A stretch of 64,000 nucleotides of DNA from Streptomyces sp. PH10-H1 (GCF_030063355.1 NZ_JASISZ010000028.1:1-64000), one strand, 5' to 3'. Shown: positions 51,242 through 61,474, counted from the stretch's first letter. A program made the numbers and translations. The notes: generated by a model not told the origin, from the sequence alone.

Positions 51242-54181
51242 TCAGCCGCGCGGGGGAGCGGTCATCGCGGCGAGGACGGTGCGCCAGTCCTGGTCGTCCT
51301 GTCGCTTGAGCACGGTCGCGAGCCGGTCCGCCCGGTAGTGCCAGTGATGGTCCAGATCGCGCTCCGCATCGGGCGCGAACCGTATCGTGCTCGTGCTGCC
51401 CAGCAGCCGGGTCAGTTCGGCGGCGAGATCGGACCAGGAGACGTGGCCGCTGATGGCGTTGGCCACTCCGTGGACCGGCTCGTCGAGGCAACCGGCCAGT
51501 GCGCGGGCCAGAGCGTCGCCGTGCACCCAGGCGGGCCCGTACCAGGGGTGTGCTCCGGCTGCCGGGTCGGGCAGTACGAGCGGCTCCCCGGCCAGGGCAG
51601 CCTGGAACAACGTTCCGGTCGCTCCCCACCGCAGCTGCTCGCGCAGCCGGTCGTGCGCACCCCAGACGAGGGGGGAGCGCACGGCGCTGGCGCCGCCACG
51701 GCCCTCGGTCCCGGCGGCCCGCATCAGCAGCCGCTCGCAGCCCACTTTGGCCAGGCCGTACGGGGTCAGCCGGCCGTGCGGGGCCGCGCCCTCGGGGACC
51801 TCGGCGGAGGACGGTTCCCCGTAGGCGTCCACGCTGCTGACGAAGACGAACGGTCCGCGCCGCCACGCGTCCACCAGCACCCGCATCGCGGCGATGTCCA
51901 CCTCCGGCCGGGTGAAGGTGCAGGCCGCATGGATCACGGCGTCCACCCCTGAGCAGGCGGCGCGCAGGCTGTCGAGGTCGGACAGGTCGCCCTCGTACAC
52001 CTCGACGCCGTCTGCGGCGACCCGGTGTGCCGACTCCGGCCGTGCCAGCGCGCGCACCGGCCGGCCGAGCCTGGCGAGCTCACGCAGCACGAACGAGCCC
52101 ACACCGCCCGTGCCGCCGGTCACCAGCACGGTGCCCTCGCGGGTGGACGCGGACCGGCGGGCGGGCCGAGGTGTGGCGACGCCGGCGGCGTCGCGTTCGG
52201 ACTGCCGGGTATCCAGCAGCGCGTTCAGGGCGCGGGGCGTGCGCCGCTCCATGATGTCCAGGCCGGTGAGCGGCAGCAGTAGCCGTCCGCGCAGCCGTTC
52301 GGCGAGCTGGACCGCCATGAGGGAGTGGCCGCCCAGGGCGAAGAAGTCGTCGTCCGGTGCCGGTTCCTGGCCCAGCAGTTCGGCGAAAGCGCCGAGAACC
52401 GTGCGGGCACGTCCGGTATCGAACGGTTGCACCGAGGGGGGTGGCGAGAGGGCGGGCGCGGGGAGGCCGGGCAGCCGGCCGGTGTCGACGGTTCCTCCGG
52501 GCGTCAACGGCAGGGCGTCGAGCAGGGTGACCGCCGCGGGGACGGCGGACGGTGCCAGTGCGGAGCGCAGATGGGCGCGGAGCTGATGCGCTCCGGCCCC
52601 GGCGACGCCCCGGGGGACGGCCCACGCCAGCGGCGGCCGGTCCGTGAACTCCAGCACCACCGCGTCCGCGACATCGGGGTGTGCCCGCAGGAGTTCCTCG
52701 GCCGTTCGGGGTGCCGCGCCTGGGGCTGCTGCGGCCGGCTGTACGGGGAGGCGGGCGAGGGTCAGTTGCGGGTCGGCCGCGACCGCGCTCAGCAGGTGTG
52801 CGAATCCGTCGGCCAGCCGCGCGCCCGCTCCGGCGTCCAGCGCGGTGGCGCTGTGCTGGACGAGGCAGGCCGGGGTCGTCGTCTCCTCGACGCCGAAGGA
52901 CAGGTCGAACTTGGTCGTGCCCAGATCGATGTCGACCGCCGCTGCGGTCGTTCCCGGCAGCCGCAGGACGGTCGGTTCCCGCAGTACATCGGCGGTGACG
53001 CGCACCAGCGGCATGCCGTCGGCGTTCCGGGCGGCCGCGCCGAGCCGCTCGACGATCAGGTCGAACGGGACGTCCCGGTGCTCCTGGGCCATGAGCAGCG
53101 CCTCTTTCACCCGGTCCACGAGGGTCAGGAAGCCGGGGTCGCCCGACAGGTCGACGCGTACGGGCAGGGTGTTGACGCACAGCCCGACGAGGCCGCGCAT
53201 CGCCGTACCGGTGCGGTGGCTGCTCGCACAGCCGATGAGCAGGTCGTTCTCACCGGTCGCGCGGTGCAGCGCCGCGAAGGACGCGGCGAGGACGACGGTG
53301 AACAGGGTCGTACTGCGCTCGCGCGCCAAGGTGCGCAGGCCCGGCAGTACGCCGTCCGGCAGAGGAACGGTGTGGGTGCGCCCGGTCCCGCCTGCCGGGC
53401 CGGGTCCTGTCCTGGCGGCATCAGGGCCTGTCCGGGCGGAACCGTCGTCGGCGCGGGCCGGTCCGGGCAGCGATACGGGGGTCGCTCCGGCGAGCCGTCG
53501 CGCCCAGTGCTCCAGGCCCTCGGCGAGCCGTCCCGCCGACTCCTGCTCCCGGCGGGCGAACTCGGCGTACTGGGGGGCCGGTTCGAGCCGGTCCTGGCGG
53601 CCTTCGCGGGCGGCGGCGTACAGCTCCGCCAGTTCCGCGGCCACCGTCTCCAGCGATCCGCCGTCCACCGCGATGTGATGGAGGGTCAGCAGCACCGTGT
53701 GGTCATGCTCCGCGTGCCGCAGGACGAGCACGCGCAGGGCAGGGCCGGCCGCGAGGTCGAACGGGCGCGCCGCCTCCCGGGCCAGCTGATCCGTGCCGTC
53801 GCCTACGGCGTCCGTGGTGGCGACGGGTACCGGGGCCGGGGCTTCGACCTGCTGGAACGGCTCGCCCTCGTGGTGGCCGTACCGGGTCCGCAGGATTTCG
53901 TGCCGGCTCACCAGCGCGGTCAGGGCGGCGGCGAGGGTGTCCACGTCGAGCGGGCCGCCGACCCGGGTGGCGAACGGCACGCTGTAGAGCGCCCCGCCCA
54001 GTCGGAGGCGGTCCATCAGCCACATGCGGCGCTGGGCGTGCGAGAGCGGCACCGGTCCGGTGCCGGCGGCGGGAGTCCCGGCCGGCGGCTCCGCGGCCGG
54101 GCGGTTGCGGGCGCGCGAGCGGGCCGCGCGCAGGAGTGCTTCCTGCCGGGCGGTTGCTGTGGGGCGGGAGTCGGTGGTCAT
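51242..54181 (-). CDS. Terminal NRPS: C - (A C-terminal subdomain only) - T - SDR reductase
   Basis: In this 979-aa protein the condensation domain (about 45-470) has LTLHHIAVDGGS. Next, where an A domain should be, only a part like the A C-terminal subdomain remains (about 480-590: HPDVADAVVLEFTDRPPLAW and LLDALPLTPGGTVDTGRLPG), without any A3-A7 core. A carrier domain follows (FFALGGHSLMAVQ, Ser about 619) and then an extended SDR (about 680-979: VLVTGGTGGVGSFVLRELAR, FVFVSSVDAYGEP, YGLAKVGCERLL). The SDR probably releases the product reductively, replacing a thioesterase. The A gap means the carrier is loaded in trans. The ATG overlaps the upstream stop. Confidence 0.85.
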   Translation of the reverse strand: MTTDSRPTATARQEALLRAARSRARNRPAAEPPAGTPAAGTGPVPLSHAQRRMWLMDRLRLGGALYSVPFATRVGGPLDVDTLAAALTALVSRHEILRTRYGHHEGEPFQQVEAPAPVPVATTDAVGDGTDQLAREAARPFDLAAGPALRVLVLRHAEHDHTVLLTLHHIAVDGGSLETVAAELAELYAAAREGRQDRLEPAPQYAEFARREQESAGRLAEGLEHWARRLAGATPVSLPGPARADDGSARTGPDAARTGPGPAGGTGRTHTVPLPDGVLPGLRTLARERSTTLFTVVLAASFAALHRATGENDLLIGCASSHRTGTAMRGLVGLCVNTLPVRVDLSGDPGFLTLVDRVKEALLMAQEHRDVPFDLIVERLGAAARNADGMPLVRVTADVLREPTVLRLPGTTAAAVDIDLGTTKFDLSFGVEETTTPACLVQHSATALDAGAGARLADGFAHLLSAVAADPQLTLARLPVQPAAAAPGAAPRTAEELLRAHPDVADAVVLEFTDRPPLAWAVPRGVAGAGAHQLRAHLRSALAPSAVPAAVTLLDALPLTPGGTVDTGRLPGLPAPALSPPPSVQPFDTGRARTVLGAFAELLGQEPAPDDDFFALGGHSLMAVQLAERLRGRLLLPLTGLDIMERRTPRALNALLDTRQSERDAAGVATPRPARRSASTREGTVLVTGGTGGVGSFVLRELARLGRPVRALARPESAHRVAADGVEVYEGDLSDLDSLRAACSGVDAVIHAACTFTRPEVDIAAMRVLVDAWRRGPFVFVSSVDAYGEPSSAEVPEGAAPHGRLTPYGLAKVGCERLLMRAAGTEGRGGASAVRSPLVWGAHDRLREQLRWGATGTLFQAALAGEPLVLPDPAAGAHPWYGPAWVHGDALARALAGCLDEPVHGVANAISGHVSWSDLAAELTRLLGSTSTIRFAPDAERDLDHHWHYRADRLATVLKRQDDQDWRTVLAAMTAPPRG

Positions 54182-56070
54182 CGGGCGTTCCCTGTCGGCA
54201 GGTCGAGAGCGGGGTCGAGGTCGTCGCCGAGGTCGTCGCCGAGGTCGTCCGCGAGGTTGGCGAGCAGGACGCGTTCCAGGACCGCGGCATGCGCGGCCAC
54301 GGTCGGGGTGAGGAAGAATTCAGCGAGCGGCAGATCCACTCCGAGGTCCTTGCGCAGGTCGTCGACGACGGACAGGGCGAGCAGGGACTGCCCGCCCAGG
54401 GCGATGAAGTCGGCGTCCGGGTCGGTGACCTCCATGCCGAGCGACAGGCTCCACGCCCGGGCCACGGCTTGTTCGATCGGGCTGAGTTCGGCGCTGCCCG
54501 CGCCGCTGGTGGCCTCGGTGACGGCAGCGTCGCCGAGGTCGGCCAGGGCCCGCCGGTCCACCTTGCCCGAGGCGGTCAGCGGCAGGCGGTCCACCACCGT
54601 CCACTCGTCGGGAACGAGATGGGCGGGCAGCCGCCCGGCGAGCCTGGCGCGCAGGGTCTCCGTGCGCGGCACCGGCCCCGGTGCGGGGACGAGGAAGGCC
54701 GCGAGCCGGACGTCGTCGCCGGTCCGGTGGCGTACCACCACCGCGGCGTCGTCCACATCGGGCTCCTCGCGCAGGGCGTACTCGATCTCCCCCGGCTCGA
54801 TTCGGAATCCGCGGACCTTCACTTGGTCGTCCGCGCGCCCGTGGAAGTCCAGGATGCCGTCGGGGCGGGCGGAGACGAGGTCGCCGCTGCGGTAGAGGCG
54901 TCCGTGGGCCGGATGGTCGACGAAGCGCTCTGCGGTCAGTTCTGGCAGGCCGACGTATCCGTTCGCGAGCCGGGTGCCGCCGATCCACAACTCGCCCTGG
55001 GTGCCTGCGGGTACGGGTTCTCCGTCCGCGTCCAGGAGATGGGCCGTGGCTCCGGCTACCGGACGTCCGATCGGGATCTGGCCGTCGCAGTCGGCGTCCG
55101 TGACCCTGTGGGCGGTGGCGAAGGTCGTCGTCTCGGTCGGGCCGTAGCCGTTGACCAGTTCCAGCCAGGGAAAGGCCCGCAGGACGACGCGGGCCTGCTG
55201 GGCCGCCATCGCCTCCCCGCCGACGACCACGGTGCGCAGAGCGCCGAACAGCCGCGACCGGCGCGCGGCGAGCTGGTGGAAGAGCGCCGTGGTGAAGAAG
55301 GCGACAGTGACACCGTGCCGCTCCACCTGGTGCGCCAGATCCTCCAGCGAGGGCCGCTCCGCACTGCAGACCGCGACGGCCGCACCATTGGCGAGCGCCG
55401 ACCACACCTCGAAAGTGGACGCGTCGAAGGTGGCCGGGGAGTGGAACAGCACCCGGTCGCGCGGGGTGATCGTCGCGTAGTCGGGAGCGGTCACCAGGGC
55501 GGCGATACCGCCGTGGGTGACGGCCACGCCCTTGGGGCGCCCGGTCGAGCCGGAGGTGAACATCACGAACGCGACACCGTCCGGGGCGTACGCGGCGGGG
55601 CCGGGGGTGCCGGTGAGCGCGGACCGCGTATGCGGCACGGCCCACTGGGACGGCAGCACCATCGCCCGGTCGGCGGGGATGCCTGTGGCTTCCAGGAGTT
55701 TGCTGTCGCCCAGGGTCAGTGTCGCCGCCGTGTCGGCGAGCATCGCGGCGGTACGCGGCCACGGGTGCGCCGGGTCCAGCGGAACGCAGGTCGCTCCGGC
55801 CCACCACAGGGCGAGTTGGGCTATGACCGTGCGAGCGGAGCGCGGGACGAGCAACGCAACCCGGTCGCCGGGACGCACCCCACGGTTGTGCAGCTCGGCG
55901 GCCAACCGCTGTGCGGATAAGAGGAGTTGCTCATACGTCAGGGTGGTTTCGCCGTCCGTCACGGCCAGCGCGTGCGGGGTCCGTTCGGCATGGCGGGCGA
56001 CCTGGGCGATCACGCCGCCGTCCGGGCGGTGGTCCGCCTCGGTTGCCGGCTGAGTGCGGTCGGTGGGCAC
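54178..56070 (-). CDS. NRPS A-T didomain
   Basis: The 630-aa protein has an adenylation domain (about 25-500) with motifs FVMFTSGSTGRPKGVAVTHG (A3), NGYGPTETTTFATAHRV (A5), YRSGDLV (A7) and KVRGFRIEPGEIE (A8), then a carrier domain (FIALGGQSLLALS, Ser about 560). The specificity-pocket read-out I derive by eye is D-A-F-F-V-G-G-T-F-K, near the valine-type code, so a small branched hydrophobic residue is likely. GTG 56070 has GGAAGGAA at 56077-56084 and is preferred to ATG 56181, which adds a low-complexity N-terminus. The C-terminus ends in a Asp-Asp-Leu-Gly repeat (12-bp tandem units near 54220-54250). Confidence 0.88.
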   Translation of the reverse strand: MPTDRTQPATEADHRPDGGVIAQVARHAERTPHALAVTDGETTLTYEQLLLSAQRLAAELHNRGVRPGDRVALLVPRSARTVIAQLALWWAGATCVPLDPAHPWPRTAAMLADTAATLTLGDSKLLEATGIPADRAMVLPSQWAVPHTRSALTGTPGPAAYAPDGVAFVMFTSGSTGRPKGVAVTHGGIAALVTAPDYATITPRDRVLFHSPATFDASTFEVWSALANGAAVAVCSAERPSLEDLAHQVERHGVTVAFFTTALFHQLAARRSRLFGALRTVVVGGEAMAAQQARVVLRAFPWLELVNGYGPTETTTFATAHRVTDADCDGQIPIGRPVAGATAHLLDADGEPVPAGTQGELWIGGTRLANGYVGLPELTAERFVDHPAHGRLYRSGDLVSARPDGILDFHGRADDQVKVRGFRIEPGEIEYALREEPDVDDAAVVVRHRTGDDVRLAAFLVPAPGPVPRTETLRARLAGRLPAHLVPDEWTVVDRLPLTASGKVDRRALADLGDAAVTEATSGAGSAELSPIEQAVARAWSLSLGMEVTDPDADFIALGGQSLLALSVVDDLRKDLGVDLPLAEFFLTPTVAAHAAVLERVLLANLADDLGDDLGDDLDPALDLPTGNAR

Positions 56071-56182
56071 GGGCTGTTCCTTCCGAAGGACGGGGGCCGC
56101 CTGCGGGGCGGTGGACGCGGTGCGGTGGTTCGCGGTGGACGCGGTGGACGCGGTGGGGTGGTTCCCGGTCGGGTCCGGCATG

Positions 56183-58147
56183 TCAGGCCGCCGTTCCGGA
56201 GGTGGCGGAACGGCGTGCCGTGATGAGCGCCGCCACGGCCCTGAGGTCCGGTTGGCGCAGGACCTCGGGAGCCCGCAGGCGCACCCCGCTGCCGGCTTCG
56301 ATGGCGGTCAGCAGCCGCGCGGCGGCGAGCGAGTTGCCGCCGGCCTCGGTGAAGTTGTCCGTCAGCCGCAGCCGCGGATGGCCGAGCAGGTCGCGGCAGA
56401 GCCGCAGAACGAGCCGTTCACCGTCATCGCCAGGTTCATCGCCGGGTTCATCGCCGGGTTCACCGCTGGGACCATCGCCGGTCGCGCCGCCGGTCTCCTG
56501 CCTTGTGTCGGCGGGCGGTTCCTGGGGCGCCGCGAGAAGCGCGCCGCGGTCCACCTTTCCGTTCGCGTCGAGCGGGAAGTCGGCGACGATGCGTACGGTC
56601 GAGGGGACGGCCTGCTCCGGCAGCCACGAACGTACGGCGTCCAGCAGTTGGGCCGTGCTGGCGTCCGCGCCGGGGGCGGTGCGGACGAAGGCGGCGAGCC
56701 GGGCGTCACCGTCCGGGGTACGCCGCACGGCGACCACCGCGTTGGCGACGCGGGGATCGTGTTCGAACGCGGCCTCGACCTCGGCGGGCTCGATCCGCAC
56801 CCCGCTGATCTTGACCTGGTCGTCCAGCCGGCCGAGGAACTCCAGATGTCCGTCGGGTCGCATGCGCACGCGGTCACCGGTCCGGTAGACGCGGTCCACG
56901 CCTGCCGCGCCCGCGACGTCCACTCCCTGCGGCGCCGTGGTGAACCGCTGGGCCGTCAGCGCCTCGTCGAGGTAGCCGAGCGCCAGCAGCCTTCCGCCGA
57001 TGCGCAGTTCACCGGCCTCGCCGTACGGCAGGAGGCGGCCCTGCTCGTCGGTGACGCAGACACTCACGCCGGGGACCGGGCGGCCGATGGGCGGTGCGCC
57101 GTCGGCCCGGTCGGTGTCCGTGGGGCGCATGGTGAACGTGGTGGTGACCACCGTCGCCTCGGCCGGACCGTAGGCGTTGTGGACGGTCGCCGTGACACCG
57201 GGCGCCGGGCGGCGGCGCATCCGGTCGCCGCCGACGATCAGGTGGCGCAGCACCAGGTCCTGCGGCCAGGGCCGGTCCAGGACCGGCTCGGCCATCGGGG
57301 TCGCGGCGACCGAGACCGTGACACCCGCGTCACGCCACCAGTCGGTGAGCGCACAAGGGTCCCAGCGGACCGCGTCGGGGGCCGGGCACAGGGCCGCCCC
57401 GCTGGTCAGGCCCGCCCACAGCTCCATGACATGCGGGTCGAACGCCACCCCGATCAGGAGGCTCTGCCGCTCGCCGGGACCGACGCCGGTCTCCGGCCGG
57501 TACCAGTCGAGGAGCGCGCTGAGCGCGGGTTCGGCGACCGCGACGGCTTTGGGGGTTCCGGTGGAGCCCGAGGTGAGGACGGCGTAGAAGGCGTTCCCAG
57601 GTGCGCCGAGCGCGTCGGCGCGGGACGGGGTGAACGCGCCGACGGCGGTCGCGGGCGCGTTGGCGCCCCCGACGGGGACGGGCAGGGGCAGGTGTTCACC
57701 CGCCCGGTGCGCCTCGGGCAGCAGACCGGGATCACCGATCAGGCAGACCACCCGCAGATTCTCGGTGACCGCGGCGATCCGCCGTTCCCCCGGGCGCGGC
57801 CCGAGCGGCAGATAGACGGCTCCGAGCCGGGCCAGCGCGACGGCCACCGCGACCAGCGCGGCCGACCGGTCCAGGCAGACTCCGACGAGGTCGCCGGGCC
57901 GGACCCGGTCGCGCAGCGTCACGGCCACCACGTCGGCGGCCGCGTCCAGTTCGGCGTAGGTCCATCGATGGGCACCGTCCAGGACGGCGGGGGCGTCGGG
58001 AGCGCTGCGCACCCAGCTCTCGTAGCGGGAGAGCACGGTCGCGCCGGAGGGATCCATGGGCAGCGGTTCCGTGGCGGCGACACTCAGGGCGAGCGGGCGC
58101 GCGGGGACGGTGTCGTCGGCTGCGGAGCGGTTCATGAGGCCGGTCAT
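56183..58147 (-). CDS. NRPS A-T didomain, unusual specificity pocket
   Basis: The 654-aa A-T protein has an A domain (about 45-540: YAVLTSGSTGTPKAVAVAEP, NAYGPAEATVVTTTF, YRTGDRVRMRPDGHLEFLGR, KISGVRIEPAEVE), a linker of Gly-Asp-Glu-Pro repeats, and a carrier (FTEAGGNSLAAAR, Ser about 604). My by-eye pocket read-out is D-P-M-V-I-G-A-V-V-K, which matches no common code I know. The Gly-Asn-Ser carrier motif varies from the usual Gly-His-Ser. It is co-translated with the upstream C-A-T gene (ATGA) and followed after 112 bases by the next gene's GTG. Confidence 0.88.
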   Translation of the reverse strand: MTGLMNRSAADDTVPARPLALSVAATEPLPMDPSGATVLSRYESWVRSAPDAPAVLDGAHRWTYAELDAAADVVAVTLRDRVRPGDLVGVCLDRSAALVAVAVALARLGAVYLPLGPRPGERRIAAVTENLRVVCLIGDPGLLPEAHRAGEHLPLPVPVGGANAPATAVGAFTPSRADALGAPGNAFYAVLTSGSTGTPKAVAVAEPALSALLDWYRPETGVGPGERQSLLIGVAFDPHVMELWAGLTSGAALCPAPDAVRWDPCALTDWWRDAGVTVSVAATPMAEPVLDRPWPQDLVLRHLIVGGDRMRRRPAPGVTATVHNAYGPAEATVVTTTFTMRPTDTDRADGAPPIGRPVPGVSVCVTDEQGRLLPYGEAGELRIGGRLLALGYLDEALTAQRFTTAPQGVDVAGAAGVDRVYRTGDRVRMRPDGHLEFLGRLDDQVKISGVRIEPAEVEAAFEHDPRVANAVVAVRRTPDGDARLAAFVRTAPGADASTAQLLDAVRSWLPEQAVPSTVRIVADFPLDANGKVDRGALLAAPQEPPADTRQETGGATGDGPSGEPGDEPGDEPGDDGERLVLRLCRDLLGHPRLRLTDNFTEAGGNSLAAARLLTAIEAGSGVRLRAPEVLRQPDLRAVAALITARRSATSGTAA

Positions 58148-61100
58148 CGTGACTCCGAGATTTCCGAAAGGGCGGGCGTCGTGCCGGCGGCGGTGAGGGC
58201 ACGGGCCTGATCGGCCAGTACCGGGTTCTCGAAGAGCACCCGCAACGGCGGCCGGCTGCCGAGCCGCGGCTCCAGCCAGGCGGCGAGATGGGCGGCGAGC
58301 AGGGAGTGCCCGCCGATCCGGAAGAAGTGGGAGGTCTCGGTGAAGCTCATGTGCCCGAGCACCGCGCGCCAGCCTTCGGCCAGCAGGGCCACCTCCGGTG
58401 CGGAGAAGTCCGCAGGGGCTTGCGCGTCCGGCCGCGGCCGGAGGGGGGCCAGGGCGGCGGCCGTACGGCCCAGCGATCCCCGGTCCGGCTTGCCGCCGGC
58501 CAGCGTCGGCATCGTGTCCAGCGCCACCCACCGGCCGGGAACCATCGCGGCCGGCAGACGCCGGCTCAGTCCGGCGTGCAGCGCCTCCTGATCCGGCTCG
58601 GCGGTGCCTTCGAGGAAGCCGATCAGCAGTGGCCCGCCAGGAGCCTCGCGGTCCAGCACCACGGCGCACGACCTGCCGCCGAGGAACGCGGAGGCCGCCG
58701 CCTCGATCTCTTCCAGTTCGATGCGGTAGCCGCGCAGCTTGACCTGGTTGTCGCGGCGGCCGAGGAAGCACAGCCGCCCGTCCAGGTCCCGGTAGCCGAG
58801 GTCCCCGGTCAGGTAGACCCGTTCGCCGCCGAGGGCTTCGACCCGTACGAAGCGGGCGGCCGTCGTCTCCGCATTGCCGACGTATCCCTGGGCCAGTCCA
58901 GCGCCGCCGATGGCGAGTTCGCCGACCGCGCCGGCCGGCAACGGCCGCAAGCCCTCGTCCAGTACGTGCGCCCGCTCGCCGGGCAGCTCCGTGCCCAGCG
59001 GGATCTCGGCACCGTCGGCCAGGTCGTCACCGGTGATCTCATGGACCGTGGAGCTGATCGACGCCTCGGTCACGCCGTACACGTTCAGGACCGTGGCACT
59101 GGTGTCGTCCAGGAACGCGCGCAGCGCGTCCGCGGGGATGCGTTCGCCGCCGAGCACCACCAGGCGCGGCGCCCAGCGGCCGTCGCGCAGCGCTGGTCGC
59201 AGGTCCTCGCGGGTGGCGAGGAAGTAACTGGTGGGCAGATTGGCGACGGTGACACGGGCGGCGGCGAGCAGGTCGGCCAGTTCGGCGCCGGTGGGAACCT
59301 CGCGGTCCGGTACGACCAGGCAGGCACCGGCGTGCAGCGACGGCAGCACTTCCTCCAGCGCCACGTCGAAGGACGGCTGGGCGAAGAGCAGCACCCGGTC
59401 GTCGGTCCGCAGGGCGAATCGGGCGGCGGCGCCGGTCAGATGGTTCTCCAGCGCGGGGCGGCCGACCGCGACGGGCTTGGGTATGCCCGTGGAACCGGAG
59501 GTGTGGATGATGTACGCGGCGCCCTCCACGGTGCGCGCCGCGTGGGCTCGGGGGAAGTCGGGGCTGTCGACGAGGGCCACCGGGCGGCGGTCGGTGTCGA
59601 GGCGCGCGGCTCCGTCGGTGGTGGTCAGTACGAGTGCCGGGTCGAGCCGGTCCAGCAGCGTCGCGAGGCGGTCGGCCGGGTCCCGGGGTGAGAGCGGGCA
59701 GTACACGGCGCCGGTGCGCAGGCAGGCCAGCAGCGCGACGACGCAGTCCGCGCCACGGGGCAGGACGGTCGCCAACGGCTGTCCGGCGGTGATGCCACAG
59801 GCGCGCAGCCGCTCCGCGAGGCTGGTGACCCGCTCGTCCAGGTCACCGTAGGTCAGCTGCCGGGCGCCGATGAGCAGCGCGGGCAGTGACGGGTCGTGCC
59901 GGGCGGCCGGGTCCAGCAGGGTGGCGCTGCCGGCGGCCTCCGGCAGCGGCGGTTCCGGGGCCGGTGCGGCGGGTGCCGGGCCGAGCGCGGAGAGCGGCGC
60001 GGAGGGGTCAGCCAGGTAGGACCGGAGCAGGTCCAGCAGGCGGGTGGCGAGCAGCTCGGCCGTGTCCTCGCCGAACAGGTCGGCGTCGTAGTCCCACACC
60101 AGCGTCATGCCGGGGGCGCCCTGGCGGGGGCTCACGCCCCGGCGGTCGTCGGGCAGCAGGACGAGGTCGAGGTCGAACCGGGTGGTTCCGGTGTTGAACC
60201 CTTCGAACAGCGTCACATCCAGACCGGGGACGTCGATCTCCGGGAGTACCGCGTCGTGGGCGCTGAACATGACGCTGAACAGGGGGTTGTCGGATCCCGA
60301 GGTGTGCAGTCCGAGCGCCCGCGTCAGCTCCTGCACCGGCACGTCCTGGTGGGGGAGCGCCCGGATGAGGGTGTCGGTGACCTCGTCCATCACATCGTCG
60401 GCCGAGGCGTTCGGGTCCAGCCTCAGGCGCAGCGGGATGGTGTTGACGAACATTCCGACGGTTTCCTCGAAACCGCGCGGGCGGTTGCCGACGGCGGTGC
60501 CGATGACCACTTCCGGCCGGCCGCTGTGCCGTCGCAGCAGTTCGGCGAAGAGGCCGAGCAGTGCGGAGAACGGGGTGAGGCCGCGGTCGCGGGCGTGGGC
60601 GCGCAGCCGTAGCGCCAGGTCCGCTCCGATGGACTGCCTCAACTGGCCGCCGTGGTGCCGCCTGCGCGCACCCGGCCGGGTGAGGCCGGGCAGCGGCAGG
60701 TCGAATGCGGCGGTGCGCAGTTCGTCCTGCCAGTACGCGAGGCTGCGGGTCCGTGCGGCCGCCGCGTCCGGTGCCGCTGCCGCGTGCACATGCTCCTCGT
60801 AGGAGGGCGTGACGGGGCGCGGTCCGATGGCCTCGCCGAGCACGTGGGCGCGGTAGGCGGAGAAGATGTCGCTCAGGACGATCGCGAACGAGTGGCCGTC
60901 GTGCACCAGGTGGTGCTCGACGTGGATCAGCCGGTGCTGATCCGGCGCGAGGCGGGCCAGTGTCCAGCGCAGCAGTGGGGCCCGGCTGGTGTCCAGGGGT
61001 GTCTCGGCCTCGGTGCGCAGCAGCTCGGCGAAGGCCGCCTCGGGGTCGTCGCGGCCGGAAAGGTCCACGGTCCGTAAGCGCGGGGCGCAGGAATCGACCA

Positions 61101-61311
61101 CGCGTTGGGCGGGTACGCCGTCGGCGGTGGGCGCCAGTTCCAGGCGCAGGCCGGGGTGGCGTTCGAGCGTCGCGGTCAGACCGCGGCGCAGTGCGTCCTC
61201 ATCGAGGGTGCCCCACATGTCGAGCGCGGCGGTGAAGTTGTAGGCGCGGCTGCCGGGTTGCAGTTGTTCGTGCAGCCAGACGATCTGTTGTGAGGTGGAG
61301 AGCGGAAACAT
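58144..61311 (-). CDS. NRPS C-A-T module
   Basis: This 1055-aa complete module has a C domain (about 1-430, active site VEHHLVHDGHS), an A domain (about 455-940: YIIHTSGSTGIPKPVAVGRP, NVYGVTEASISSTVHE, YLTGDLGYRDLDGRLCFLGR, KLRGYRIELEEIE) and a carrier (FFRIGGHSLLAAH, Ser about 1002). The pocket read-out by eye is D-V-E-N-V-G-V-I-S-K, somewhat like codes for ornithine derivatives, at low confidence. A5 has Val for Pro (YGVTE). There is no epimerase or methyltransferase domain. Confidence 0.9.
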   Translation of the reverse strand: MFPLSTSQQIVWLHEQLQPGSRAYNFTAALDMWGTLDEDALRRGLTATLERHPGLRLELAPTADGVPAQRVVDSCAPRLRTVDLSGRDDPEAAFAELLRTEAETPLDTSRAPLLRWTLARLAPDQHRLIHVEHHLVHDGHSFAIVLSDIFSAYRAHVLGEAIGPRPVTPSYEEHVHAAAAPDAAAARTRSLAYWQDELRTAAFDLPLPGLTRPGARRRHHGGQLRQSIGADLALRLRAHARDRGLTPFSALLGLFAELLRRHSGRPEVVIGTAVGNRPRGFEETVGMFVNTIPLRLRLDPNASADDVMDEVTDTLIRALPHQDVPVQELTRALGLHTSGSDNPLFSVMFSAHDAVLPEIDVPGLDVTLFEGFNTGTTRFDLDLVLLPDDRRGVSPRQGAPGMTLVWDYDADLFGEDTAELLATRLLDLLRSYLADPSAPLSALGPAPAAPAPEPPLPEAAGSATLLDPAARHDPSLPALLIGARQLTYGDLDERVTSLAERLRACGITAGQPLATVLPRGADCVVALLACLRTGAVYCPLSPRDPADRLATLLDRLDPALVLTTTDGAARLDTDRRPVALVDSPDFPRAHAARTVEGAAYIIHTSGSTGIPKPVAVGRPALENHLTGAAARFALRTDDRVLLFAQPSFDVALEEVLPSLHAGACLVVPDREVPTGAELADLLAAARVTVANLPTSYFLATREDLRPALRDGRWAPRLVVLGGERIPADALRAFLDDTSATVLNVYGVTEASISSTVHEITGDDLADGAEIPLGTELPGERAHVLDEGLRPLPAGAVGELAIGGAGLAQGYVGNAETTAARFVRVEALGGERVYLTGDLGYRDLDGRLCFLGRRDNQVKLRGYRIELEEIEAAASAFLGGRSCAVVLDREAPGGPLLIGFLEGTAEPDQEALHAGLSRRLPAAMVPGRWVALDTMPTLAGGKPDRGSLGRTAAALAPLRPRPDAQAPADFSAPEVALLAEGWRAVLGHMSFTETSHFFRIGGHSLLAAHLAAWLEPRLGSRPPLRVLFENPVLADQARALTAAGTTPALSEISESR

Positions 61312-61474
61312 CGGCCATCCCTGGGGTAGTCGGGTCGGTTGCGGTGCCGGTGGTGACGGGGCGCGGCCGGTCCGGCGGATGCGCCGGTGACAGGCCGTGG
61401 GGCGGCCGGCCGCGGATCGCGCGGCGGGCCGTCAGGAGTTGGCAGTTGGGGTCGGGACAGGGTGCGGTGGAGCG

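Noticed and set aside
52325-54895. 856-aa plus-strand frame opposite the NRPS genes
   Set aside because: Crosses two minus-strand NRPS genes and their junction; low-complexity shadow.
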